Of a DNA stretch of 34,641 nt, positions 1 through 8,375 are shown piece by piece. The notes below the pieces were generated by a model, which did not search any database, was not told the DNA's origin, and saw nothing but the letters and a program-made list of their open reading frames with translations. The stretch's first letter is position 1; the number at the start of each line of letters is the position of its first letter. The stretch is taken from assembly GCA_012519425.1 (NCBI GenBank), contig JAAYQF010000036.1, positions 1 to 34,641 of the forward strand, in the 5' to 3' direction. The position numbers and the translations under genes were made by a program. Source of the DNA: Bacteroidales bacterium (GTDB taxonomy: Bacteria > Bacteroidota > Bacteroidia > Bacteroidales > Paludibacteraceae).

Positions 1-80
1 GCCCTGGCGAGAACCTGAGATTGATAATTAGCAACTGGTAAAGATAGGCAGTAGTTGCGGCGAGATGTATTCTGTTGACA
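1..80 (+). other. Leading 80 bases, possible tail of an upstream gene
   Basis: Two + frames could carry the end of a gene that starts outside the window. One stops with TAA at 39-41 after 12 codons (PGENLRLIISNW) and one with TAG at 29-31 after 9 codons. Both are too short to assign. No RNA gene, terminator or clear promoter is visible. Confidence 0.2.
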
Positions 81-479
81 ATGAATAGCAAGTCTTTTAA
101 GGAGGTAATGCAGCGGTTTCGTGAGATCGAGTTTCACGAGAGCTTTGATATGATTGTAGCCATTGCCAATGGGGGAATTGTTCCGGCAGCAATCATTAAC
201 CAGCGGTTGAATATAGAAATTCAATTTCTTAAAATAAGTTTGTGCGACAACCATCAGCAAAAGAAATACGACAGTCCGAAACTTGTAGCGCCCATTGATT
301 TTGATTTTAAAAACAAAACTGTGCTGTTGGTGGAAGATCGTGTGAAAACTGGAGCTACACTGCAGTTTGCCATGGAACTTTTGGCTGAAGCCAAATTGAT
401 AAAAACCTTTGCAGTAAATGGAAATGCCGATTATGCACTTTATAACGAAGCATGCTTTAAATTTCCCTGGATACTTTAA
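81..479 (+). CDS. Small phosphoribosyltransferase-domain protein
   Basis: The 132-residue product has the type I phosphoribosyltransferase signature. A hydrophobic strand is followed by the PRPP-binding loop VLLVEDRVKTGATL at about residues 75-88, the equivalent of VDDxxxTGxT with E-D as the acidic pair. An upstream IVAIANGGIVPA segment matches the early strand and pyrophosphate-side loop of the fold. It is shorter than hypoxanthine or xanthine phosphoribosyltransferases (about 150-180 residues) and has no recognisable base-specificity hood, so the substrate cannot be named. ATG at 81 was preferred to an in-frame TTG at 75. The gene lies 51 nt upstream of the DUF362 gene on the same strand. 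It could equally be a PRT-fold regulatory protein. Confidence 0.75.
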   Translation: MNSKSFKEVMQRFREIEFHESFDMIVAIANGGIVPAAIINQRLNIEIQFLKISLCDNHQQKKYDSPKLVAPIDFDFKNKTVLLVEDRVKTGATLQFAMELLAEAKLIKTFAVNGNADYALYNEACFKFPWIL

Positions 480-530
480 AGCAAATCGTAAATTCATCTG
501 AATATCAATATCATCTAAAAAATAAACAAT

Positions 531-1472
531 ATGGACAGACGAAAATTCTTAAAAGCAATAGCATTAACCGGAGCGGCTACTACAGTCATTAAAGATGCTG
601 ATGCGATGAGCTCGCTTACACAATCCTTTAAGGCAGAGGATGCGGCAGCAAAATATGATTTAGTTGCTGTGTTGGGAGGCGAGCCTGAAGCTATGTTCCG
701 AAAGGCCATTGCCGAGCTGGGAGGAATGAAAAAATTCATCAGCAAAGGCGATAAAGTATGTGTAAAACCTAATATTGGCTGGGATAAAACACCGGAATTG
801 GCAGCCAATACCAATCCCGGGTTGGTAGCGGAAATTATTAAACAATGTTTTGATGCAGGTGCATCGGAAGTAACCGTATTTGACCATACTTGCGACGATT
901 GGCGCAGGTGCTATGCCAACAGCGGCATTGAAGAAGCCGCCAAGGCTGCGGGTGCGAAAGTGGTTCCCGCACACCAGGAATCGTATTACCGGAGCGTTTC
1001 TTTACCAAAGGGCAAAAATCTGAAAGAGACCAAGGTGCATCAAGCCATTATAGATGCTGACAAATGGATCAATGTGCCTATCCTTAAAAATCACGGTGGT
1101 GCTCAATTAACCATTTCCATGAAGAATTATATGGGTATTGTGTGGGACAGAGGTTATTTCCATGCCAACAATTTGCAGCAATGCATCGCCGACGTGTGCA
1201 CTTACGACAAAAAACCGGTACTCAACGTGGTAGATGCATACCGATTGATGAAAACAAGCGGACCGGGAGGCAGGTCACTCGCCGATGTAGTGCTCTCGAA
1301 AGGACTTTTTATTTCGCAAGACATTGTGGCGGTAGATACGGCGGCAGCCAGCTTCTTTAATCAGGTCAGAGAAATGCCGCTTGAAAGGGTAGGGCATCTG
1401 AAAAGAGGAGAGGAGTTGGGTATAGGAACCATGGACCTCGAAAAACTGAACATCAAAAGAATACGCATGTAA
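531..1472 (+). CDS. DUF362 domain protein with twin-arginine signal
   Basis: This 313-residue protein begins with a Tat-type signal: MDRRKFLK, then a short hydrophobic run and an Ala-rich cleavage region ending near residue 25. The mature part is a DUF362 domain with conserved-looking segments KPNIGWDK, FDHTCDDWRR and VPILKNHGGAQLTISMKNYM. DUF362 proteins are commonly encoded beside ferredoxin-type proteins, and their biochemical role is not established. Only 27 nt separate it from the polyferredoxin gene, so the pair is probably co-transcribed. A Tat signal implies export in a folded, possibly cofactor-loaded state, and tatA and tatC lie about 12 kb downstream. Family assignment is firm; function is unknown. 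A redox or Fe-S role is inferred only from the partner. Confidence 0.85.
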   Translation: MDRRKFLKAIALTGAATTVIKDADAMSSLTQSFKAEDAAAKYDLVAVLGGEPEAMFRKAIAELGGMKKFISKGDKVCVKPNIGWDKTPELAANTNPGLVAEIIKQCFDAGASEVTVFDHTCDDWRRCYANSGIEEAAKAAGAKVVPAHQESYYRSVSLPKGKNLKETKVHQAIIDADKWINVPILKNHGGAQLTISMKNYMGIVWDRGYFHANNLQQCIADVCTYDKKPVLNVVDAYRLMKTSGPGGRSLADVVLSKGLFISQDIVAVDTAAASFFNQVREMPLERVGHLKRGEELGIGTMDLEKLNIKRIRM

Positions 1473-1499
1473 ATTCAAATTTAATTGGGGATATACCAT

Positions 1500-3035
1500 A
1501 TGCTGAAAAAAATACGCGTAACGGTCTCCGTTATTCTTTTCACGTTCATCACGCTTTATTTCCTCGACTTCGCGGGCTATCTCCCCGGGCAGTTTAAGGT
1601 ATTGACCGAAATACAATTTATTCCTGCCCTGCTTGCTCTCAATGTAGTTGTACTGGTTGCGTTGCTTGTGCTCACGCTGCTGTTCGGACGTGTTTATTGC
1701 TCATCCATCTGTCCCATGGGTATCTTTCAGGATGTTGTGGCGTGGGTTTCAAAAAAAATCAGGAAAAAGAAAAAATACACTTTCAGTAAGGCTAAAAATG
1801 TACTTCGCTGGAGTGTACTGGGAATAACGCTTGTGGCTTTCTTGTTTGGGTTTACATTCCTGCTTGGACTACTTGATCCTTACGGAGCGTACGGACGAAT
1901 TGTTACGCATGTTTTCCGTCCTGCTTATCTGGCAGGAAACAATTTGCTGGAAAGCATTTTCACATCGTTCGGGAACCACACGTTTTATCGGGTAAGTATT
2001 TATAATTTAAGTGTTTTTTCCACCATCACAGCGTTGGTTACATTGTTCGTTATCGGGTTTTTAGCATGGAAAAACGGACGCACTTACTGTAATACTATTT
2101 GCCCTGTGGGAACGGTATTGGGCTTTTTAAGCAAGTTTTCACTTTTTAAAGTGCAATTGCTCGATGAGCAGTGCAATTCCTGCGGTTTATGCGCCTTCAA
2201 ATGCAAAGCTTCGTGTATAGATGTGAAAAACAAGGAAATAGATTACAGCAGATGTGTTACTTGTTTCAACTGTTTGGAGGCATGCAAGCGAAACGGTGTG
2301 AAATATACTTTGGCTATACCGAAAAAGAAAAAGGAAGATAAGGGTACATCTGCTTTCACATCTGAAAAAAATAAGTCAATAGATGAATCCAAACGCCGGT
2401 TTTTATCCACAACCCTCATTACAAGCGTAGCTGCCGGAAGTTTGCTCGCACAAGAGGTATTACCCAAGCGTGAGCTCAAACGCCAAACGCCCATTGCCCC
2501 GCCCGGAGCGCTCAATGTTGAACGTTTTCGTGAGAAGTGCATCTCTTGTCACTTGTGTGTAAGTAAATGTCCGTCGCGTGTCATCAAGCCTGCCTTCCTT
2601 GAATACGGATTGGGCGGAATGATGCAACCCAAACTTTATTTTGATCGCGGATACTGCAATTACGATTGCACGATATGCTCCGAAGTCTGCCCAACCGATG
2701 CCCTGGTAAGGCTTACAAAAGAAGAAAAGCATCATACTCAAATGGGGCGCGTGAATTTCATACTGGAAAACTGCATTGTCTATTACGACGAAACCAGTTG
2801 CGGAGCCTGCTCTGAGCATTGTCCCACGCAAGCCGTACGAATGGTCCCCTACAAAGGTGCGCTGACCATCCCCGAGACCAATACCGATATTTGTGTGGGA
2901 TGCGGCGGATGCGAATACGTTTGTCCGGCAATTCCCTTCAAAGCGATTTTTGTGGAAGGTTTGTCCACGCACGCCCATATTGAAATAGAAAAGGACGAAA
3001 TAGAAGACATCGATGTGGATGATTTTGGATTTTAG
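1500..3035 (+). CDS. Membrane polyferredoxin (NapH-like N-terminus plus multi-cluster ferredoxin)
   Basis: The 511-residue product starts with a NapH/NosR-like membrane module of about four or five hydrophobic segments. Two CxxxCP motifs (CSSICP, residues 67-72, and CNTICP, 197-202) lie at membrane edges, as in NapH-type quinol-linked electron carriers. Two 4Fe-4S motifs follow (Cys 225/228/231/235 and 252/255/258/262). Next comes a basic linker, then KRRFLSTTLITSVAAGSLLA at about 298-317, which resembles a Tat or membrane anchor. A second ferredoxin block has Cys 347/350/353/357, a CxxxCxxCxxxC at 386-397, a partial motif at 434-441, and Cys 465/468/471/475. It probably moves electrons between the quinone pool and a periplasmic partner, perhaps the DUF362 protein. 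ATG 1500 was chosen over TTG 1485. The stop codon abuts a repeat array. Confidence 0.85.
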   Translation: MLKKIRVTVSVILFTFITLYFLDFAGYLPGQFKVLTEIQFIPALLALNVVVLVALLVLTLLFGRVYCSSICPMGIFQDVVAWVSKKIRKKKKYTFSKAKNVLRWSVLGITLVAFLFGFTFLLGLLDPYGAYGRIVTHVFRPAYLAGNNLLESIFTSFGNHTFYRVSIYNLSVFSTITALVTLFVIGFLAWKNGRTYCNTICPVGTVLGFLSKFSLFKVQLLDEQCNSCGLCAFKCKASCIDVKNKEIDYSRCVTCFNCLEACKRNGVKYTLAIPKKKKEDKGTSAFTSEKNKSIDESKRRFLSTTLITSVAAGSLLAQEVLPKRELKRQTPIAPPGALNVERFREKCISCHLCVSKCPSRVIKPAFLEYGLGGMMQPKLYFDRGYCNYDCTICSEVCPTDALVRLTKEEKHHTQMGRVNFILENCIVYYDETSCGACSEHCPTQAVRMVPYKGALTIPETNTDICVGCGGCEYVCPAIPFKAIFVEGLSTHAHIEIEKDEIEDIDVDDFGF

Positions 3036-3136
3036 CGAGTTCCGGGTTCACGCGATCTCGTACCCCGTACCGCGCAAACTCGCACCTTGTGAACCCGGAC
3101 CACGGAACTTTTTGAAACAACCCCGCTATTTTCCTA
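3036..3136. repeat. CNCG-word repeat array with inverted halves and an 18-nt box
   Basis: Directly after the polyferredoxin TAG stop is a GT-rich run, followed by an AC-rich run made of 7-8 bp words such as CTCGTAC, CCCGTAC and CTCGCAC. CCGGGTTCAC (3042-3051) pairs perfectly with GTGAACCCGG (3089-3098), giving a 10-bp stem around a 37-nt loop. It ends in AACCCCGCTATTTTCCTA (3119-3136), the exact reverse complement of 12910-12927 at the other array. It is GC-rich relative to its surroundings and could act as a 3' stem-loop. Function is unknown. Confidence 0.75.
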
Positions 3137-3156
3137 TCTTTTCGTAATAAAATTGC

Positions 3157-3164
3157 TATTTTTG
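3157..3164 (+). promoter_or_regulatory. Putative -7 box for rhaM
   Basis: TATTTTTG matches the Bacteroidota TAnnTTTG element about 92 nt before the rhaM ATG. No clear TTTG -33 element is seen at the expected spacing. Confidence 0.4.
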
Positions 3165-3256
3165 CAATCAGAAAAACCATCGATTATTCTTAGTCAGAAT
3201 CCGGGCTAAGAAATCATTAAGGAATCATAGTGTCATCAATTTATAATAATCATATC

Positions 3257-3571
3257 ATGAGAAGAGAAGCTTTTAAAATGTATTTAAAACCGGGTTTCGA
3301 AGCGGAATACGAGAAGAGGCATAATGCCATTTGGCCGGAATTACGGGCTTTGTTGAAGGAATCCGGTGTGTCTGAGTATAGTATTTTTTGGGATAAAGAG
3401 ACCAATGTATTGTTCGCTTTCCAATTGGTTTCGGGTGAAGGTGGATCTCAGGACCTGGGAGAAAATCCTATTGTACAAAAATGGTGGGCATATATGGCGG
3501 ACATTATGGAAACTAATGCCGACAACTCCCCTGTTTCCATTCCGTTAAAGGAGGTTTTTTATATGCCGTGA
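3257..3571 (+). CDS. rhaM: L-rhamnose mutarotase
   Basis: The 104-residue protein interconverts alpha and beta anomers of L-rhamnose for rhamnose isomerase. It has the family length and pattern: MRREAFKMYLKPG at the start, the YEKRHNAIWPEL helix with its His, and YSIFWDKETNVLFAF. It ends with the WWAYMADIM and PLKEVFYMP segments. ATG 3257 was chosen because an upstream in-frame GTG at 3230 adds nine residues absent from the family. No rhamnose catabolic genes are nearby, so it stands alone, with its own promoter-like box upstream. Confidence 0.92.
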   Translation: MRREAFKMYLKPGFEAEYEKRHNAIWPELRALLKESGVSEYSIFWDKETNVLFAFQLVSGEGGSQDLGENPIVQKWWAYMADIMETNADNSPVSIPLKEVFYMP

Positions 3572-3662
3572 GGATTTTGCTATTGTGTTTTCCCAATTAT
3601 TTAATCCTTTCCTTTTGGTGTTGAATGTTTAATACGACAACCAAAAAGTAAAATTTAATCGT

Positions 3663-4490
3663 ATGAAAGTTATTAATTATACTTTGTGGCTTGCTTGCAT
3701 ATTTATAATGGTGTCAGGTCATGCAAGTTGTGCTTTGGCACCATCGAATGAGCAAAAGCCGGATGATATGCGACCGGTGACAGTACCGGACGAATTAGAC
3801 ATAGATCCATTTTATAAGAAATATGTAGATGCTGACGGTATCCCTGTGGTATCGTCTGAAAATGTTGCTGATGAGGCTTTGATGCGTGCAAGAAGCGTGA
3901 TTCTCCAGATGCTGTCTAAGAGGTCAGACATCCATGAGCAAATGGTAAAAAAAGGATGTAAAGTGATGATTATTGGTAAAGATGAAGAGGTTTGTGACAT
4001 TCCCGAATATGCACATATCTGTGATACTCCTGAAAATATAGCATATTGGAATTGGCGGGCACGTGGTTTTGGAGGGGCTCCTGAACATGATTTTAGTGCC
4101 AGTTGCGGAGAAGAGAATGTGCTGGGTTTGGAAAAGGATAAGTATTATGGGGAAAGTATTTTAGTGCATGAGTTTGCCCATATTATTCATATGGTTGGGA
4201 TAGTTGATATAGAACCCGATTTCGACGAACGTTTGGAAGCAATGCGGCAAAATGCCATAGAGAAAGGACTATGGAAAGATACTTACTGCATAAGTAATAA
4301 AGAAGAGTACTTTGCTGAAACGGTGCAGAGTTTTTTCAATACCAATGCTTACTCAGAAGAGCCTGATGGAGTACATAATGCCATCAACAATCGAAGTAAA
4401 CTTCAGTCTTATGACCCTGAGATGTATGATTTTTTACTGGCGTATTTTTCTGAGATCGACCTAAATCTCGTTCAGAGTCAAAAGCATTAA
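3663..4490 (+). CDS. Secreted zinc metallopeptidase with HExxH, anthrax lethal factor-like core
   Basis: The 275-residue product has an N-terminal signal sequence of about 23-26 residues; SGHASC is a poor lipobox, so ordinary secretion or a lipoprotein are both possible. The zinc motif HEFAH spans residues 169-173, and a glutamate-rich helix KEEYFAETVQSFF follows at 213-225. The HExxH plus distal (E)YFAE arrangement is that of ATLF-like gluzincins, the catalytic domain type of anthrax lethal factor, where the later Glu is the third zinc ligand. Five Cys residues in the mature part suggest an extracytoplasmic location. The substrate is unknown. Neighbours rhaM and the aminopeptidase give no functional link. 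The metallopeptidase call is firm; the ATLF subgroup is inferred from motif spacing. Confidence 0.7.
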   Translation: MKVINYTLWLACIFIMVSGHASCALAPSNEQKPDDMRPVTVPDELDIDPFYKKYVDADGIPVVSSENVADEALMRARSVILQMLSKRSDIHEQMVKKGCKVMIIGKDEEVCDIPEYAHICDTPENIAYWNWRARGFGGAPEHDFSASCGEENVLGLEKDKYYGESILVHEFAHIIHMVGIVDIEPDFDERLEAMRQNAIEKGLWKDTYCISNKEEYFAETVQSFFNTNAYSEEPDGVHNAINNRSKLQSYDPEMYDFLLAYFSEIDLNLVQSQKH

Positions 4491-4555
4491 CGGGTTTATT
4501 TTGGCGAAGAACTTGTTTTAAAATTTGAAACCAATTATACTTTTGATTTTCTATT

Positions 4556-5936
4556 ATGTTTTCAAAGGAAACTTATATTCAGAGGAGGAAAGCACTGGGG
4601 CAACATGTGGGCTCCGGTGTTTTGTTGTTTTTGGGGAATGAGGCTTGTGGGATGAATTACGCTGATAACGCCTATGATTTCAGGCAAGATTCTACATTTC
4701 TATATTACTTCGGCTTGCAAACTGCTCATCTGCTGGCAATCATCAATATTGATGAAGGTGAAACCATTGTGTTTGGCGATGAGTTAACCATAGATGATAT
4801 TGTGTGGATGGGTAATCAGCCGGGGCTGACTGAGCAGTGTGAAAGGATAGGTGTATATAAAACTCAGTCCTATGGCGATGCGGCTTCATACCTTGAGCGG
4901 GTGCATTGAAAAAGGACAGCAAATTCATTATTTACCGCCCTATCGGGCTGAGCACAGCCTGAAATTGCATGATTTATTGAACATCTCTTACAGACAGGTC
5001 GAACAGACTGTATCTGTTGACTTTATCAAAGCGGTGGTTGCTCAGAGGTCTATCAAGACTTCCGAAGAAATCGCAGAAATAGAAAAGGCTTGTAATATTA
5101 CGGCCGATATGCATTTAACCGCTATGCGTGTGTTGCGCGAAGGGATGAAGGAGTGGGAGATAGTGGCAGCGGTGACAGCCGTTGCCCTCGCTGCAGGCGG
5201 ACGATTGTCATTTCCTGTTATTGCAACCATCAACGGTCAGACACTGCACAATTGCTATTATGGCAATACGGTAAAGGAAGGTGATATGTTCCTCCTGGAT
5301 GCCGGGGCTGAAACCGCCATGGGTTATGCGGGAGATATGTCCTCGACTATTCCGGTGGGTAAGCGTTTTACATCTCAGCAAAAAGAAATTTACGACATCC
5401 AACTGGCCTCTCACCAGGCTGCGGTGAATGCGCTGCGTCCGGGTGTGCCTTTTACCGGGGTTTATGATATAGCTTGCAAAACTATTTGCGAGGGATTAAA
5501 AGCTATTGGATTGATGAAAGGTGATGTGGATGAGGCTGTTGCTTTGGGAGCGCACGCCATGTTTTTTCAGTGTGGACTGGGACATATGATGGGCCTGGAT
5601 GTGCATGATATGGAAAATTTGGGGGAGATTTGGGTAGGATATGATGGGCAACCCAAAAGTACGCAGTTCGGTCGCAAGTCATTGCGTTTGGGCCGCAAGC
5701 TTGAACCCGGCTTTGTATTGACCATAGAGCCAGGCATTTACTTTATTCCTGAACTTATCGATTTATGGAAGAAAGAACGCAAGTTTGAGTCTTTTATCAA
5801 TTATTCTCTTCTTGAGCATTTCAGAGACTTCGGTGGATTAAGGAATGAGGAGGATTTTCTGATTACGGAAGATGGATGCCGGTTGTTGGGAAAGAAAATT
5901 CCACTGACAACGGAGGAGGTAGAACAATTAAGATGA
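4556..5936 (+). pseudogene. pepP: Xaa-Pro aminopeptidase (M24B) broken by one frameshift
   Basis: The frame opened at 4556 gives the aminopeptidase P N-terminal domain but stops at 4909. The rest, in the next frame, continues to 5936. Removing one G from GGG at 4899-4901 joins them as YLERCIEKGQQIHYL and gives a 459-residue protein of normal family length. The catalytic domain is otherwise intact. The metal ligands are visible as Asp in FLLDAG, Asp in AGDMSST, His in GLGHMMGLDVHD, Glu in TIEPGIYF and Glu in RNEEDFL. The enzyme would remove N-terminal residues preceding proline. No other lesion is seen, so this is either a very recent mutation, phase variation at a short G run, or an assembly error. 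Downstream translation could begin at GTG 4851, but that would lack the N-terminal domain. Confidence 0.85.
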
Positions 5937-5973
5937 AATGAGGCTGTTTCAAAACAAGTCAAGTTATAATCGT

Positions 5974-6897
5974 ATGAACAAAAAGAACAGATCTTTGATT
6001 TTCGTATTGATTGCAGTATTGAGCTGGTCCACCGTTGCCACATCATTTAAAATTGCACTGAGGTATTTTTCTCATTTTGAGATGCTGGTTGTGGCAGCTT
6101 TGACAGCATTTTTAATATTGGCACTGGTGACCACAGTTCAAAGGAAATGGTCTTACCTGTCACAATTGTCAAAAAAACAGTGGGGGAGATACGCACTGAT
6201 TGGATTGTTGAATCCGGTCATTTATTATTTGGTGTTGTTTAAAGCCTATGATTTATTGCCGGCACAAATTGCGCAACCCATCAATTATTTTTGGCCCATC
6301 GTCTTATTAGTTCTGTTGGCGGTGGTAACACGCAGAGCTATTCCTTTGATAAAGTATTTTGGTATGGCTGTTTCGCTGGCCGGGGTTGCCGTGATCTCAT
6401 CAGGGTCAGGTTCTGTTCTTGGGACTTCCGTGCCGGTTGCCGGACTGCTGCTGGCATTGTTAAGCGCTTTTTTATGGGCTTTCTTCTGGATAGTGAATCA
6501 AGCGAACAAAGAAATTGATGGTACAGTCAGTCTGATGCTTATCTTTTTCTTCGGCTCGGTTTATTTGCTGTCGGCTGCCTTTTTTGTACCTGTTAATCTG
6601 CACTCATTACCGGGAGTGTTGGCGGGTATGTATGTTGGTGCATTTGAAATGGCTGTCCCCTTTGTCTTTTTTGGAATGGCACTCAAAGAAACCGATAATC
6701 CCGTTTTGATCAACCAACTTTGTTACCTGTCACCTTTCCTTTCCCTCTTTATCATACAATTTGTGTTGAGAGAAAACATTTCCCTGACGACCTTCGTCGG
6801 GCTGTTGTTGATCGTAGCCGGCATCATCTTTAATGAATACCTGGCCGGCCACATTCAATCAAAGATTACCTCCCGCCGCAAGAAGGGGATAATGTAA
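5974..6897 (+). CDS. EamA/DMT-family membrane transporter
   Basis: The 307-residue hydrophobic protein has about ten predicted transmembrane segments arranged as two EamA repeats, the drug/metabolite transporter architecture. The first repeat begins at SLIFVLIAVLSWSTVATSF. The second begins near the VPVAGLLLALLSAFLWAFFW segment, and the protein ends with a basic tail RRKKG. The substrate cannot be inferred. ATG 5974 was chosen because it directly precedes the first membrane segment; an ATG at 5938, two bases after the pepP stop, would add 12 polar residues. Close spacing suggests co-transcription with the aminopeptidase gene. Confidence 0.85.
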   Translation: MNKKNRSLIFVLIAVLSWSTVATSFKIALRYFSHFEMLVVAALTAFLILALVTTVQRKWSYLSQLSKKQWGRYALIGLLNPVIYYLVLFKAYDLLPAQIAQPINYFWPIVLLVLLAVVTRRAIPLIKYFGMAVSLAGVAVISSGSGSVLGTSVPVAGLLLALLSAFLWAFFWIVNQANKEIDGTVSLMLIFFFGSVYLLSAAFFVPVNLHSLPGVLAGMYVGAFEMAVPFVFFGMALKETDNPVLINQLCYLSPFLSLFIIQFVLRENISLTTFVGLLLIVAGIIFNEYLAGHIQSKITSRRKKGIM

Positions 6898-6949
6898 GTG
6901 TTAATCCGGCTAATCCACAGTCTAAATATTCTGTCATTCGCCCAATCAA

Positions 6950-8344
6950 TTATTCTTGTGCTTCTTCAGTCTCGTGTGGAGTTTTCTTTAAAGTCATTCT
7001 CAAGATGAAGTAACCCACAATTCCGGAAGCCACAGAACCGAAAATGATCCCCAATTTAGCGTCATTTAACATATCGCTTCCCAGTTCGTAGGACAAGCCT
7101 GCCATGAAGAGCGAAACGGTAAATCCGATTCCGCATAACATAGCTAAACCACTTAAATTAGCCCAATTCATGCCGTCAGGCATTTTGGATATCCTGAGTT
7201 TGATAGCCAGGAAGGTAAATGAAAATATTCCCAAAAATTTACCAATTAAGAGACCGAAGAAAATGCTGGATGACACTCCTTCGAGCAAGTTAATGTCGGA
7301 CAAGTTGAAGATAACTCCGGCATTTGCAAAGGCAAACAGAGGCATGATGATGTAGTTTACCAGATCACCCAGGGTGTCTTCAATATCTTGCAGCGGACTG
7401 ATGGCACGGTCAGACGCAGCTTCAATCCTTGACAAATATTTAACTTGCAAACCGGATAACATCCTGTCTTCTTTGGAGTCACCCTCGCGAATAGTAGTTT
7501 TAATAACATCCAAATCCCTTTGCATGCTATCTGTGTACTTTTTCAAGTCGATGTAGGGACGCGCAGGTATCGTGAAAGCCACGAGAACACCCGAGATAGT
7601 GGGATGAATACCCGCTTGTAAAAAGAGATACCAGATGGCTAAACCCAGGAAAAAATAATAGAGCTGGTTGTTTATCCTCAACCGATTTCCCAGATAGAGC
7701 AAGCCAAACAGCACCAACGAAATGCCCAACATAATTAGAGATTGGGTGGTGAGGTGACTGTAAACCACGGCGATGACCAGGATACCACCTATGTCGTCCG
7801 CAATGGCTGATGTTAGTAAGAAAATTTTTAAACTCAGGGGAACCCTTTTGCCCAATAAGCTTAACACTCCTAAGGAAAAAGCGATATCTGTGGCCATGGG
7901 GATGGCTGCTCCACGCAATTCTTCCGGAGACAGGTTGTGATATTTACCCACCAACGTAAAAACCAGAACCGGCATAAGCATTCCACCGATAGAGGCAATA
8001 ATGGGTAAAATGGCCTGGCGGAAAGAAGATAACTGACCAACCAGGACTTCGCGTTTTACTTCAAGACCCACCATGAAAAAGAAAATGGTCATTAATCCGT
8101 CATTTACAATCTCTAAGCTGGTTAATGACTTGCCATGATGACTCAGCAAATTAAAATCACCAAATCCGATGAAAAAATCATAAGTCCAAAGTGACTGATA
8201 CCAGGAGTTCAACGGAGAGTTGGCGATGACCATGGTGATGGCCGCTACAATGAGCAGGAGTACACCGGGATTTACAATCGTTTTAAATCTGTCAACAAGA
8301 CTGTATATAGGAACAAAATTCTTATTTCTATACGCAAAATCCAT
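6950..8344 (-). CDS. nhaA: Na+/H+ antiporter NhaA
   Basis: This 464-residue inner-membrane antiporter exchanges Na+ for H+ and supports pH and sodium homeostasis. The family core is complete: FFFMVGLEVKRE early, PMATDIAFSLGVLSLLG at residues 149-163, and AIADDIGG with the ion-binding pair Asp183-Asp184. It is longer than the E. coli protein (388 residues). A charged insert of about 60 residues lies between the PARPYIDL and DLVNYIIMPLFAFANAGV segments, as in many Bacteroidota homologues. It begins 31 nt after lepA on the same strand, so the two are probably co-transcribed. A short polar acidic tail ends the protein. Confidence 0.96.
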   Translation of the reverse strand: MDFAYRNKNFVPIYSLVDRFKTIVNPGVLLLIVAAITMVIANSPLNSWYQSLWTYDFFIGFGDFNLLSHHGKSLTSLEIVNDGLMTIFFFMVGLEVKREVLVGQLSSFRQAILPIIASIGGMLMPVLVFTLVGKYHNLSPEELRGAAIPMATDIAFSLGVLSLLGKRVPLSLKIFLLTSAIADDIGGILVIAVVYSHLTTQSLIMLGISLVLFGLLYLGNRLRINNQLYYFFLGLAIWYLFLQAGIHPTISGVLVAFTIPARPYIDLKKYTDSMQRDLDVIKTTIREGDSKEDRMLSGLQVKYLSRIEAASDRAISPLQDIEDTLGDLVNYIIMPLFAFANAGVIFNLSDINLLEGVSSSIFFGLLIGKFLGIFSFTFLAIKLRISKMPDGMNWANLSGLAMLCGIGFTVSLFMAGLSYELGSDMLNDAKLGIIFGSVASGIVGYFILRMTLKKTPHETEEAQE

Positions 8345-8375
8345 AAGTTAAAATATTTTGAATATAAATATGAAA

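Noticed and set aside
4895-4915. Programmed +1 frameshift in the aminopeptidase
   Set aside because: There is no slippery codon of the RF2 or +1 type, no internal Shine-Dalgarno and no evident structure; a G-run indel explains it more simply.
4851-5936. Separate shorter peptidase starting at GTG 4851
   Set aside because: Its first residues are out-of-frame copies of the upstream domain, and correcting one base gives a normal full-length protein.
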